From: Pristionchus mayeri
Lineage: Eukaryota > Nematoda > Chromadorea > Rhabditida > Neodiplogasteridae
DNA length: 64,000 bases
Direction of reading: 5' to 3'
Assembly: GCA_036245805.1 (NCBI GenBank)
Contig: BTRK01000002.1
Coordinates: 29,567,067 to 29,631,066, forward strand
Below the pieces are notes generated by a model. That model saw only the letters and a program-made list of their open reading frames with translations, searched no databases and was not told the origin of the DNA. A program made the position numbers and the translations under genes. Position 1 is the first letter of the stretch; every line of letters begins with the position of its first letter. Below, in pieces: positions 8,864 through 21,000 of the stretch.

Positions 8864-11800
8864 TCAATGCCAGTACTCGAGCCAGAACTGTTCCCATGTG
8901 TCACAATTTGCAACAGTGATCACAGATCCGTCGTCATTAGCACTCAGCCACTTTCCATGAGCACTGAGGAAGGACCAGGTGTTGTTGTCGTTCTTGCGTG
9001 GTTTCCACAATGCTTCGGGGCAATCATTCGGATTAGCCTCGGCGAGGTCAACGTATCCATCCGAATTAGCTCGTAGGAATTGACCAGGCTTATCTGGTGC
9101 CCCTCGACCCTTCAGCGCAACCTGAATCGGATTTGTGCTAGGAATGCCGTCGAAATGGCTATTTGCATTCTTCGGAATCATCCACCGGTCTGACAGACAA
9201 GTGAGAACGCAGTGTCGTTCTACGCTAACCTTTCCTCTCAAGTCTTCGATATACCAGTTCTCACACTCCTTGGGTGGTCTCTTCACAGTCTCCACCTTAC
9301 AATAGTCCTCAATCGCGCGAAGGTACGAATTGTGATGAGACTTGAGTATTCGACGGCCTGTTGGTAGCGTTGTTTGCCAACTCACTCTATTTATGAAGTA
9401 TACGATTTCCGAATAGCCGTATTAACAACATATCCGTGTAGCCAATGCAGCCACAACCTGCAGCAGCTTTCGACAGCGCACTGTCCGACATCACTTCCTG
9501 TCGCTGTGCATGTCCAACATCGTAAGTTGTCTCATTTCGATGAATCTTATCGCCCGATGCTGTTGTCAGGGTAGCATCGGTCCTTTGACGGTTCGCATCC
9601 TCAATGGTCCTGGTATGCTCCTTTTTGGCAGCCGCTCTTCTCATATCGCTGAAATATTCAAATTCAGATGATGAGAGGGAATAAGGTAAAATGAATTTAT
9701 TGAATGCCCAAAAACCTTTTATAATGTTCCTCGAGCTCTCTCTGCTGCACAAGATCCAGAGACTTCATTAGTTGAGCTTCCTGATTATAATTATTCAAGA
9801 ATCCTTATTCAAACTTGTTCATCTATTGAATGTGTATTTAGGTGAACTATTGAAAGTACATACACAGGAAAAAAAGAATGATGTCGAGCACAAAGAATGA
9901 TGTTACTTTGGTGCTCATGAAGAAATGATGCTCGAGAATTTGTGCGCAGTTTGGGCGATCAGCCGGAGACAAAGATGTCATCCAAGAAACGAGGTGGTCC
10001 GACAAATATTCATTTTTACTGACTTTGAAATTCAACGTATGATACACCTCCACCCGTTTTAAGTGCGATAATTGTGAGTAGGGCTAACTAACACTTTGCA
10101 AATTATAGATTATATTGCACATACAGTCTTACCACTTCTGGCATATGCTCAAGAATGTTGTTTCGCTTTCCTCCACGATAGTTGTCGAAAACCTCAATTT
10201 CGCTTATCGTAGGTTTTCTTACACAATCAATATTTCAAAATCTTCTTTAATTAATTTATTCAATAGTTTTCTAAAATTTCATCAATCAAAACTCGAAAAA
10301 TGTATTATATCTGGTACCTCGCAAGCCTTCTCTGCACGCATTATGACGCAGCATTCCGCCAAAATTAGTCCAAGAGTGAAAATGTCAACTTTTTCATCGT
10401 ACTTGAATCCCGTCTAAAAAAACAATGCCTTTCTTCAAAGTACGATTCTTCCGAGAGATTGCATGAAAAATGACCCCAGGCGTAATGTAATATATATGAT
10501 AAAAACATTTTGTAAGATTTTCAACAGTTTTATGTCAATTCTGACACACATAGTTCGTGAATAAATCTTCAATTTGGGGCTCCTAATCCCAGGGTAAAAC
10601 AATCTTTCAGAGGACGCAGGATATGAACCTGATCGAAATTAGGAATCATATATTTAAAAAAAAACCTGTTCAGGTGCTTTGTATTTTGGAGTGAAACTGT
10701 TGCGGGTTCTCGTCGGACCGCTGTCTTCTGATCCTTCACGTCTCGTTATTTCTGCATCGGTTCTTATTCCGAGATCGCCGACTTTCAAACGGTTATCCTC
10801 ATCGAATAATATGTTTTCAGGCTGGAAATATAAATTTATACTACATTTCTATTTGTGTACTTCTCGCTGTTCCTCCATCTATGCTCACCTTAAAATCTCG
10901 GTGAATCGTTTTCTTTTTGTGTATGTGGCCAACTGCATTAACTAATTGCACGAACCAATCCTTTATTTGGCTCAAATCGCGCTCTTTATTTTCTGCTAGC
11001 CACTCGTGAAGAGTCTTTGGGCACAACTAAATTTCAAATGTTGAGCTTCTTTTGTCTGATTGGAATACCTCCATCTCAATGTAGAGAAAAGCTGAGTCAT
11101 CTTTGTAAGAAATCTGGAAATACACGTATATGGTGCATGCGATATGGTAGCTCACCGTTTTTCCATACTTGAGTTCCGCAAACAGATTACTGTCATAACT
11201 AGTGGGCAACTACGCCTCTTTTAAAGTTCCCTGAATATTTAGAAAATAATCTCATTTGGATGCTGCAAAATGCCTGCAAAATCATGGTGATCGCGCTTTT
11301 TTGCACCCAACGTATGACCCAGCTCACTGGTATACGGTAGGCTTTGGTTACGGTAGGAGTACGGTATTGACATTTTCATTCGATCTTCTGATGAAATCAT
11401 GAAGCTGACACAGCATCTGCTCCAACGCCACTCCCAGGTTGACGGACGGACAAACGAACACCCTATTTGTGTTCGTAAAAAATTTTATTCTGGAAATTTC
11501 GGAAATCTTTTTAGTGTAATGACCTTCTATTTCGATTGCACAGAAAGTATCAAAACCCCATTCGAATCGAACGCGCTAGACGAAAAAGCGTTCAGTTTAT
11601 TGTAAGGGTAGCAACGTATCTAAAATAAATGCATACAGTTACAACATGTGAATCAAGGATGCCTGCCATCCGGGCGGTGGTCGCTCCATGAACTGCAACA
11701 ATCATGAACTGCAACAATTCCCGAATGCTTTAGTTGCATCATTGCTTCGACTTCTCTATACACATCATCGTCGTGTCTGAAAACCAAATCCTTTGCAAAA

Positions 11801-11930
11801 ACGAATTATTTGACTGTCAACTGTTTTTTATATTAACTAACTCAACGTTGCATTTCTAAACACGCAATTACAATAAGTGATTTCTTTGCTTGACTTACCG
11901 AATTCGCTTAAATGCAGTGCGTCGTTTGAG
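8864..11930 (-). pseudogene. eIF2alpha-kinase-like beta-trefoil gene B, N-lobe damaged
   Basis: Paralogue of gene A with the same exon order. Recognisable pieces: alpha-C exon near 11790-11690 (DVYREVEAMMQLKHSGIV); FLYIEME near 11110-11070; the exon ending 10895 with IHRDFK, Phe in place of the usual Leu; PENILFDE and KVGDLGIRTD near 10820-10670; KVDIFTLGLILAE near 10395; DRPNCAQILEHHFF near 9950-9890; a short coiled-coil remnant near 9780-9720 and a Ser/Ala/Thr-rich exon 9650-9420; trefoil exons 9360-8864 with GKWLSANDDG and DTWEQFWLEYWH. The P-loop exon cannot be found: only AFKRIR near 11910 recalls the beta-3 lysine strand. The WxExPP motif after alpha-C is garbled next to a 16-bp direct duplication at 11691-11722. 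Downstream exons are open. Probably inactive as a kinase; the trefoil half could still be expressed. Confidence 0.7.
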
Positions 11931-12689
11931 TTATAAAATGGGCTATTTCGGTATGGCACAGATATGCGAGGAGCTCCACGCTCAGCTCGATTCTCTCATG
12001 AGAGGCGTGATATTTCATGTGAGAACCGTGATATCAGCAAAACTAATGCACTATTTTTAAGGGAACGTGTTGGGAATATTAAAAGACAGCATAGTAGTGC
12101 TGGCCTCAAACGTCCCCTTAAACACGGCTCTCAAGCCAAGCTCAGCACTGGTTGAAATTCTGAGAATATATATATATGGTGGATTTTGCAAGTGCGGATC
12201 GATCGACAAACATAAATTGTTGCACATTCTGAAGTACCCTTCCGAACTAGTACGCAGTTACATTTTGAAAATTATTCATCTACCTTTTTAGTACTACGAT
12301 GTTTCGAAATCGTGATGTAGAGATTTAATGCCGAAAACGACACTTTTAACAGTATCAGTTCCCCCAAGAGCGTTGCAGACCTGTCTTTTCAACGTTATCC
12401 GAATAAGCTGCTCTTTCCCTACCACCGATATCGTGGGCTACTTCGGTAGGACACTGATATTAGAGAAGCACGGTGCAGTCGAAAACGCTAAAAACACTCA
12501 ATGTTTTCATGTTTTGATGCAGAAGCGCTTTTCTCAGGCACCGAGCAGTATTCGATGTAAACATACTATTGTAGTATACTTATAAGCCCTTCACTAAAAC
12601 TATGAAGGAATGGCATGTAGTCGAAATACGCCGAAAAAAACTTCGAAAATGAAATAGTCAGAAACTTTTGCATCAACATAATAAAACAA
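11931..12689. other. Intergenic stretch, no gene recognised
   Basis: Between two minus-strand kinase loci. The short frames here show no domain. A weak direct similarity exists between GGGCTATTTCGGTATGGCAC (about 11940) and a related stretch near 12436. Confidence 0.5.
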
Positions 12690-13990
12690 AATCAATTTGA
12701 TGGAAGCGAGAAGTTGTTCAATCTAATAGACTAGGCGAGTTTTGAATTGCATCACGGATAAGGATTTTTTCATTCGTCCATTGCATGATCGCCGACATCT
12801 TCGATAGTTTTTGTACCAATGGTTTCCTTCTCTGGGATTCGCGTTGCTCGGAGAAATGGATGACTTTTGGTACATTTTATATAATTAAGTGTAATTTTAT
12901 TCACCTCGATTTCTGATCAAAGATTGCGATTTATGAAATCAACAAGAGGCGCTCCGAGATCTACAATTTCGTGTCTCAGCCAATAACGGCAATTATTCAT
13001 GAAGTGATCAAAAAATTCGAGTCGTTGAGCGTTGATCTATGGCGTTGATCTATTTATCGCGGAGGTACTTGCTACTGAGTTCGTGATTGACCTGAAGAAT
13101 TGTCTAATGACACTTAGTGTACACACATGTTCAATTCATCTGGAATGGGGCCAAATATTAAAATAGAGAATGGATTTGTCCATTGTGCGAGACTCGGCTT
13201 TGAAGAGAATTTTCCCGGTTAGCATCTCACTGAGAATCGCTCCAATGGACCACATGCACGCTGTATCAAATCCAATGATTAGAATTAGCCATTTCTCTGC
13301 CAGCCTACATTTTTCACTGTAGATTTTTCGTTCGTGCACATTGAAAGATATTGTATCGATAGATCGGTAGTATATCCATGGGTCAGGATTGTAAGTCAGC
13401 TGTCTGTTATCGTCCATATGTCGTTCTATTCCGAAATCTATAAATTTTTATATTCATTCAGAGAACAGTCCAAATTTTGGGAGATATTCAGAAAATATGT
13501 AAAAAGATCGTACCTAGCAATGTTAGTTTTCCACTTTCACTGATTGCGAGCCTATCCGCCGTAACAACGGGTGGAAATACCTACAAATTCTGTTGTTCAT
13601 CAATTAAAAATCGTTATCACATTTGCTGAATTCAGGTATTTCAACGCTCGTAGCAGTTCAGAAATCATTAATTGGAAGCTTTTCATTGTAAACTTGTGAT
13701 TTTCCAGAGCCTCCTCACTGAGTCGTCGAGCCAAATGGACACCTGCGAATTCAGTGACCACGTAGCTGTAAGATGAAAGATATCAGTCATCCTTTAGAAT
13801 TGAAATTCGTTGAAAGAAATGTAGCGCCCACATCGATTGAAAGTCCTGAATTGCTTCATCCGTTGTATATACGAAATGCATCTTCACAATATTCTCGTGA
13901 TTAACGTTTCCAATTAGTTGGAGCTCGCGAAAACATCGTTCCGCCTGTTAAAGATAGTTTCAGAATATTCTTAAAGAGTGAAGAATGCTC
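12690..13990 (-). pseudogene. p38-MAPK-like pseudokinase gene C, decayed
   Basis: Paralogue of the open gene at 26238-28018. Exons read CFRELQLIGNVNHENIVKMH (alpha-C, about 13945-13840), FAGVHLARRLSEEALENHKF (about 13765-13635), VFPPVVTADRLAISESGKLT where p38 has its HRDLKPSN loop (about 13580-13515), IDFGIERH with the DFG kept (about 13440), CMWSIGAILSEMLTG (about 13255-13200) and a C-tail. The reading frame breaks at YLRDK-stop next to a tandem duplication of GTTGATCTATG around 13035-13055, and again inside HPFLRATRIPEKE before the terminal helix. There is no P-loop or beta-3 lysine at this locus; matching N-lobe exons occur 9 kb away at 23130-23500. Clearly a pseudogene. Confidence 0.75.
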
Positions 13991-14639
13991 ACAGAATGTT
14001 CCGAGTTTAAAGGAATCCTGTGGTCAGAAAGTTTTATTTTTAAAAATTTATATAATTTTGAATATCGCTAGTCATCTTCGATTGAAAACATATGTATGAA
14101 CTTTAAAAAATATTAAAAATAAGTTTCGTATTGAAAATACAGCTTGAAAATAACAAATTTGAAAAACTGTTCGTGTAGTACATTGTGGGGTAGTACTGTA
14201 CTTTGTGAGTAATGTGCGGTCATTTTGTAAAAGTTGTTGGCTTTGGCGGCGCCCTTCCGCCATCGGCGTTTTCTCGCGTTTTCCCCGTTTTTTTTGTGTT
14301 TTATGTCCAATGTACTTGAGCAGAACAACCCTAACTACTCATCACGCTTTGAATTGGACCTGGAATGCGTGTTTTTACTAAAAATTGAAACGAAAAGCTT
14401 GCTAATTTTCACTGGCGTTCTCTTGCCTTGTCGCTCTAGCAATGCGCTTTCTTTCTCTCAGCCCGCGGGGGACACTGATCAACCACTCCCCCGTACTTCT
14501 CCCTCTCCCGCCTCTCTCGGGAGTACGTACTCTAAAGTGATTCCCTTCCATCGGCGCGCGTCTTTGAATTATTGAATTAATTTCTCGTTTTTGCGTACTA
14601 TTGAATCACATATTGATATCATATTCTAGCGCTTTCGTT
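13991..14639. other. Intergenic stretch, no gene recognised
   Basis: Reading frames at 14072-14328 (minus) and 14234-14575 (plus) overlap each other and show low-complexity Ser/Pro composition without a recognisable domain. This point is where the p38-like copy C stops having upstream exons, so it may contain a rearrangement junction. Confidence 0.4.
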
Positions 14640-14649
14640 AATTGTTTTA

Positions 14650-14985
14650 CATTTCAGAGACGAGTTTTTGCTTGGCGAGACCCCGTTAGCCACAGCTGCA
14701 CCACTCACACACTAACAAGAAGGCGAGGATTGCCATTGCTCGCACCTCCACGCACCAAGCGCAACAGCGAACACCGCTGAAGGAGCTGCGAAGCGAGGTT
14801 GGTCTCTAATCGGATCAGTTATCGATTGCTCACCCTCTCATCTTACTGTAATCGATTGAGATGGCTGGCGAAAATCAGAAGAAGGGGTCTCATCTCATCG
14901 CTGGACGATCGAGCGCGTGGGCGTTCTGGTGCTGCTGATGGCGTCAGCCCTCTACCGTCCGCCCCGACAAGGTATGATAGATTCA
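14650..14985 (+). pseudogene. Exons shared with 57.2-57.45 kb, product uncertain
   Basis: Two exon-like pieces, one ending RTPLKELRSE just before a GTTGGT donor and one beginning MAGENQKKGSHLIAG, match RTPLKELRSE and MAGEKPQNGSHHIA at 57230-57440. Here the second piece runs into a stop near 14937. In the other block these exons lie after the PITP gene; here they lie before it, so the order is rearranged or a further tandem copy existed. I do not recognise the protein. Confidence 0.4.
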
Positions 14986-15210
14986 GATTAGGATCATTGC
15001 AAAGTGCTTTTTTTTATTTTAAATACGCACGATGCACGAAGGTAGTTTATTATTTACCACAATCTAGCAAGAGTGATATTGAATGACGTGTACATTACCG
15101 ATTACTAGTTTAGATTTCATTATTAAATTCGAAAATATGCTCGTAGGATCAACCTGTTTGTCGTTATATTACTGTTCAACATTTAAAATTATATTTAATT
15201 ATTAAAAATA

Positions 15211-15720
15211 CAGGCGTACGACTTCTCGAAGAAGGAGCTGGCGAAGAGGGAGTGCGTCCACATCGACATCGCCAACGACTAGGAGTTCCTGGAGCCGGCC
15301 GACGGTAAGTAGGCTCTAATTTTAATGGCGGGATTCGCTATGCCATTTTCCCGGTCTGTTTGTCGAAGCTACGGATATTGGATCTACTTTTGATCCTCAG
15401 ATTGGCCTAGTGAATTTACATTTCTTGATTGTGATGGTCCCTCATGAATTCTAAAATTTGTCAACCCAATATGTTCTTCTCAAGAAGATTCAAACTGTTT
15501 ATAATTAAATTATTTAAATATCGAATGTCAGGCGATGTGCGCGTACAAGCTGGTGTCGGCGCACTTCAAGTGGTTCGGCTTCCAGCAGAGCTTCTCCCAC
15601 AAGCAGTACCCCCGACTGTTCTCCCAAGTTCCACCGCGAGGTTCGCGTTTCGGAGGATTCATTTATGAGGTGTCGACGAAACATGAAAGTGGTGGGACGA
15701 GCAAAAGTGGTGGGACGAGT
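15211..15720 (+). pseudogene. Class I phosphatidylinositol transfer protein pseudogene, copy 1
   Basis: Class I PITPs move phosphatidylinositol and phosphatidylcholine between membranes. The exon at 15214-15305 reads FSKKELAKRECVHIDIAND, matching the VxIDIAD strand of the family, and then has an in-frame TAG at 15280-15282 where the second copy at 56.3 kb has AAG. The exon from 15532 reads AMCAYKLVSAHFKWFGFQQ, the family signature CAYKLVxxxFKWWGLQ, then HKQYPRLFS, after which an extra C shifts the frame out of FxxFHR. The N-terminal half and the final LDxWxxLTMxDIR exon are not found here. Stop plus frameshift make it a pseudogene. Confidence 0.75.
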
Positions 15721-15973
15721 GTCGATGAAACATGAAAGTGGTGTCACTGTGCGAATGACTCGTGGAATTTTCGAATATAGGAGTACTGCAGCTACTGATT
15801 GGACCTTATACTGCAGGTGCAGTCTGGAATCAACTCCGACTTTGTCATCCCACTGCCAAACGTCACCAACTCCGACATGCAGCTCATCCTCAACTGGCCG
15901 CAGCGGCAAGTTATTTTTAAATATTTTAAATAAAAAATTGAAAAAAAACGAAAATATTTCAAGGATAATATTT

Positions 15974-16349
15974 GGCACTTCTGCAGTTGAGGGGCAAGAG
16001 GCTCCGCCCACTTTCCTCTGCGTCTACCCCCTACGCCCTCCCTAGGCACCCTGCTTCCCCGATTGCGAAATAGGCGAGAGCGCCAGACAAGCAGGGTTCG
16101 CAGAGAGAGCAGTCCTTTCCTTGTCATACTTGGCGACCCGCGAAGCGGGTCGCCCAGTAAGCAACGTTAGGGGCGACCCGCGAAGCGGGGAGACCCTAAC
16201 GTTGCTTACCGCTTAGGCTATAAGTCGGCTTAGGCAACGATGCGCACAGAAAGGTGAGCGATTACAGCTAGAGCACCGGGGAGCGTAGGGGGTAGAGAAG
16301 CAGAAGAAAAAGTGGGCGGAGCCTCTTGCCCCTCAACTGCAGAAGCCCC
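15974..16349. mobile_element. 376-bp hAT-type foldback MITE
   Basis: The ends are GGCACTTCTGCAGTTGAGGG on the left and GGGGCTTCTGCAGTTGAGGG read inward from the right; the inverted repeat continues through GGCTCCGCCCACTT. Exact 8-bp target duplications TAATATTT lie at 15966-15973 and 16350-16357, which points to hAT transposase mobilisation. The centre holds a further palindrome, GGCGACCCGCGAAGCGGG. No protein is encoded. Confidence 0.88.
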
Positions 16350-16499
16350 TAATATTTTGTAGTTTCCCACCCCACCCCACCGAGCAAGAGGTAGAAACGC
16401 GCCACAACAGCGACAACAAATACTGCGGACGGGTACGGACGGGTTCTCGTGAGGGTTCGGTGGTTTTAACCCGATGTCCAATTAAAATAGGTGTCCTTT

Positions 16500-17930
16500 C
16501 AGACCCAGATCGTGCCACTAGAACGACGCTTCTTCGAGGCACTACCCACGACGACTACTACGCACTACCCACGACGTTCGGCATGCTCAATTCAGCGATG
16601 TAAGAATTTTTAAATATTATTTCTATATTTTTCGAAAATATGACAAACGATAACGCCAATCTCACACAAGTACCTCGACATTCCGCCGATCTCCGAGGCT
16701 GGCTCATCCTATATGGCCGAGAAGATAAAGGTATACGACTGTGGTTGAAATTGATCTTTGATATTCCCAGGACATGACTGTGGAAGAAGCGCGTGCCTAC
16801 ATGAATCTGCCCGATGACATGCAAGGATGGGAAATGGATCAGATGAAGGATGACCTCCTGTGGTTGAAACAGGTATTGGTCATTGTTCAATCAATATCTA
16901 ATCGATATCTAACGGGATTTCCCAGGTAAGCGAGAGACCTAGGGAATGGGATGGCCGAATAGGGTCGTATAGTGAGGTCGCTAGGCTCCTCGCTTGGCCA
17001 TCCCTAGTATGGACGTGGGGAAAGTGGTGACCATCTCTAGTGAGGGCTTGTATAAACAGCGGCAATTATCTCGACGTACACTATCTCGATGGAATATCAC
17101 TCCATTCAACTCAACATTAACATATTTATCGTGGTCATTTAATTATTCAATTTTTCGATTCATCCTCTTTATATTTGTATTCCAAAACACAGTATACCTT
17201 AGGAGAGGCTTTCCTGGATGTATGCAGGCACACACTAGTATCAGCCGAAACCATGTTTTTTATAATGATATTGTTGTAGACCCCCTCTCCGTGGCCTTTT
17301 ACTACCTGTGGTACGCGGGCGTCGACGTGAATGCGCACCCAGAGTTCGCCCACGCCGCAATCACCAACGGACACGTGGCGTGAGCCAGGAGGCCATTCGT
17401 CTCAGGAATCAGGTACGGTATCGATTGATACTTACGGTATGAACCAGTATTGATCATTACAGTACATGGACTACAACGTACTACCGGAGGCCTTCCGCAA
17501 CGATATCAACGGTACGGATCTCCCGCAGCAGGTGATCGTCAAGAAGGAGCTGATGGTACGGTAGCCCATACGTGGGCAGTGATTGCTGTTTTAAAACCGG
17601 GGATGGTGCCCACTAGTTCAGATACAAATCCGGCAAGGTTTGCGGAAACTGGTGCACTAAAACTGGCAGAAGTATTATCCAAAACCGGGATGGCTTTTGC
17701 TGCTAGAATCAAGGGTGCCCATGTTCTGCGGTAGCCTTGGCTACGATAATCTATCACAATCTGCAGGAGTACGTCACGCCGTTCCTGATGAATCCGGACT
17801 TCGCTCCGATGATGCAGCCCGATCTGTCCGACCTGCCGCGCGCCCTTGTCGCCACGTGCGAGTTCGACGTGCTGCGAGATGAGGGAGCCATCTACGTCCA
17901 TCGACTGAAGGAGGCCGAGGTGAGTAGGAG
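16500..17930 (+). pseudogene. Arylacetamide-deacetylase-like hydrolase, C-terminal exons
   Basis: The clearest exon (17748-17920) reads YVTPFLMNPDFAPMM, PDLSDLPRALVATCEFDVLR and DEGAIYVHRLKEAE, ending at a GTGAGT donor. This is the AADAC/hormone-sensitive-lipase-family C-terminal region, with the catalytic-triad Asp in FDVLRDEG. Upstream exon-like pieces are YMDYNVLPEAFRNDINGTDL (17460-17555), DPLSVAFYYLWYAGVDVNAH (about 17279), DMTVEEARAYMNLPDDMQGW (about 16771) and YLDIPPISEAG (about 16675). I cannot find the HGGG oxyanion motif, the GxSxG serine or the final histidine exon, so the gene is incomplete or broken here. N-terminal-like pieces of a related gene lie at 57.1-58.3 kb. The function of the upstream exons is uncertain. 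Confidence 0.55.
16936..17010. repeat. Short hairpin element
   Basis: The two sides, CTAGGGAATGGGATGGCC and GGCCATCCCTAG, pair across about 40 bp. The termini resemble those of the hairpin at 21753-21865. Confidence 0.55.
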
Positions 17931-18086
17931 CGGAGGGACAAGGGTGGTATATTTTTCAAAAGTTATTTATTAATCACCATCAACACAAGTACAAATTGAG
18001 GATAACATAGGTGACTAATAATGATGAAAGTTGGAAAATAAGCATGTGCCCCTAACAATTGTCCAGTCCCTGCATGTTCCTATGAA

Positions 18087-21000
18087 CTAATCCGACTTCT
18101 TCCCTCTGCCCCTCTTGGCTGGCTCGTTCCCATCCCCCTCGTAACCTTCCTCTTCTCCATCCGCTTCTTCCCCTCTTCCTCTCTTCGTCTTCCTCACTCT
18201 CCTCGGTCTCTCTGGCTGCTTCTCCTCCCCTCCATCTTCGCCCTCTCCCTCTTCCTCAGATGTCTCGCCTTCCTCTGCCACCTTGGCCGCTCTTCCCTTC
18301 CCTCTGGTGCCTCCTCTCGCCTTCCCTTGCTCTCTTCGCCCCCTTCCACAACCAGCTGGAGTCTTCGGCTCCTCCTCCACTCCTTCGTTCCAGTCGGAAC
18401 CAGAAGAAAAGGTCTCCTCCCTCGTCTCTCCCCTCTCATGATCCGACTCCGAATCGCGTTCATCACTGAACATGATCGGGTCCATGATGGGGTTCGAGTC
18501 CGAGTCGACCTCTTCTCCGTATCCGCCTCCCAACTCGACGGACACGTCACTCTCTCCTCCATCTTCTACCGCATTCCCTTCCTCCTGGCCCTGCTCCTCC
18601 CCGTAGAGGGTCTTCACATAGGTGAACGAATCGGGGGCGCCGATCTTCTTGAGGTATGCGTCCAGCTTCCTTTGGCGAACCACTTCTTGCACTTCCTTCC
18701 AGACCTGCAATATTTTTTTTGTTTTCTACTACTATATATATTACTGAGGTGGAATGTTATTAAGAATACTAACTTCTCCTCTCCATTTGTGATCTACAGC
18801 AGTCATCTTTCTCTTCACGCTCAACACCTCTCTTCCCTTCACTCTAGTCACATATGAGGATTTCTCCTTCCTGAGATGGAGAAGATCGGCCATTGCGATG
18901 GCGTTATGATGCAACACCGCCAGTTTGATCTTCTCGTTGTAGAGGTTAGGGGAGCTGAATATGCGTTGTCATTGCTGGTTCTTTAAACTTTCGCTCAGCT
19001 TCCATAATGCATAGGTCTTATAATTTCTTACATGGCGATATCCTTGGGGACAGTCGGTTGATCAGTCGGTTGAAGGATTCACAGGGAGAGGTATTCTTCT
19101 TGGGTGAAGCACGGAGGAATCCAGCGAGGAAAGTGGGCTTCAGTATCACTTTTTTGAGCAGTTGGAATTCCTCGCTCTTTCTGTCGATGTTATGATGAGG
19201 TGCCTCCGGTAGTTCCTTGTGCGTGCATCCGCTGATCCCAGACAGAAACGGCACCTTTGTTGTGTTCATTTTAACACTTGCATGTATGAGATAACAAATG
19301 TAATATTGAGATATTTAATTATGTAATCGTACTAACTTTCTCGAAGTGCCTATGACGCCCACACACATGAGCGAGGACGCTCTTCCATCTCTCGAGACCC
19401 TTTGCCCTGCTCTTCCGGTATTGGTAATGGACATAGTAGCAGTGATTAATAATGGACTTCCACCAATGCTTGACCAAAGCGCATTTCTTCTTCTTGCTCA
19501 GCTGAATTCAGTTGTGAATATGAGGGGGGGGGGGGGGGTACTACGCAGGGACCCCCATGTGGTGCGCTGCGCAAGGCACGTATAGGTCATGGTGAAAATC
19601 GATAGGTAGGTTATGGAAGGTCAAGACTTACTATCGTACCCAATCGATCGTACAGTACCAGTAGATACCGTATACCACTACCGTAACCGCCGATTATCGC
19701 GAACTGACTTTATTTTTTTCAAAATTAAAATACCTTATCAAATCGACTCTACAGTACTCCCCGATACCGTATGTAACTACCGTAGTCCATGATTATCGCG
19801 AACTAACTGTATTTTTAAAAAGTCCTGGTACAGTGTGTAATCGATTCTACAGTACCCAAGTAATTACCGTAACCCAGTTCCTTGGGTCAGATCCAGTTCC
19901 TTGGGTCAAACATTTTTTTCTAAAAATTCAAATTCATTACTAAAATTATTTTGAATTATCCTATCGTAACTCAAATTTATGTATAATTTTTAGAAAAAAA
20001 TGTTTAACCAAGGAACAGAATCTGACCCAAGGAACTGGGTTAGTTTCTTGAGTATTGTAGAATCTATTTCATACGGTACCAGGACTTTTTTAAAAATAGT
20101 CAGTTCACGATAGTCGGAGGTTACGGTATCGGTATACGATATATATTGGTACAGTATGATCGATTGGGTACGGTACTAAGTCTTGACCTTCCATGACATG
20201 CCTACCGATTTTCACCATGACCTATACATGCCTTGCGCAGCGCCCCACATGTGGGTGCCTGCGTAGTACCCCCCCTCCCCCCCGCCGCTGGCGTGGACAC
20301 CTATGCTGTATACTTATCATTTTTTAAACTTTTGCTTCTCTAACTACTAAACAATTACCTCTCTCAGGTCGCTGTTGATTCCTTTCACTAGGTGCCAGAA
20401 GTCAAGAGAGTGTCTAATTTTGGAGAAGAGTGGATCCGTTCTTAACATTTTGCCGATTTTAACGTCGTTGTCAGAAGTAACACTTCTTATCTAGGAAGGC
20501 ATAGCATTAGTCATGGTTCATTACTGCTTAGTAGTTAGTCCTGAATTGTGATAGCTGACCGTAAAGACTTTCGACAATAATATCTTCAGCCCTCGCTTCA
20601 CTCCCTCTTTCTCCATCCGCCCACTCACCCCATCTAGAATGTTTACCACTTGTAATCAACTCATTGCTACAAATATCAACTAACACTACCTATTCCCTTC
20701 ATGTCCTTGTGCATGTTGACTGCTTTTACAACTAGGTTCGTGGCAAGATCAATGATGCTGTTGGTGTTATTCCGTGAAGTGAACCCTCGTGTACCGTACC
20801 GACCATCGACAGCCACATCGATTCCTCTTTTCTAAACAGTTCAAACTCGATTAAGAATTTTTGAATTTATACTGACACCAAGTGATTTGTATGATTAACT
20901 AAGTTTACAGTCTGATATTCCAGAGTCGAGAAGAGGCTCGCTCATCTCAATGCAGCACCGGCAGGAGCACTATGAGGTTATGAGGGGAGGGAGGGGTATA

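Noticed and set aside
14234..14575. 113-codon plus-strand frame
   Set aside because: Ser/Pro-rich, no conserved counterpart in the duplicated block at 55-58 kb, no domain.
18260..18857. Long plus-strand Ser/Leu-rich frames
   Set aside because: Antisense to the acidic, low-complexity tail of the THAP gene, whose exon chain is well supported on the minus strand.
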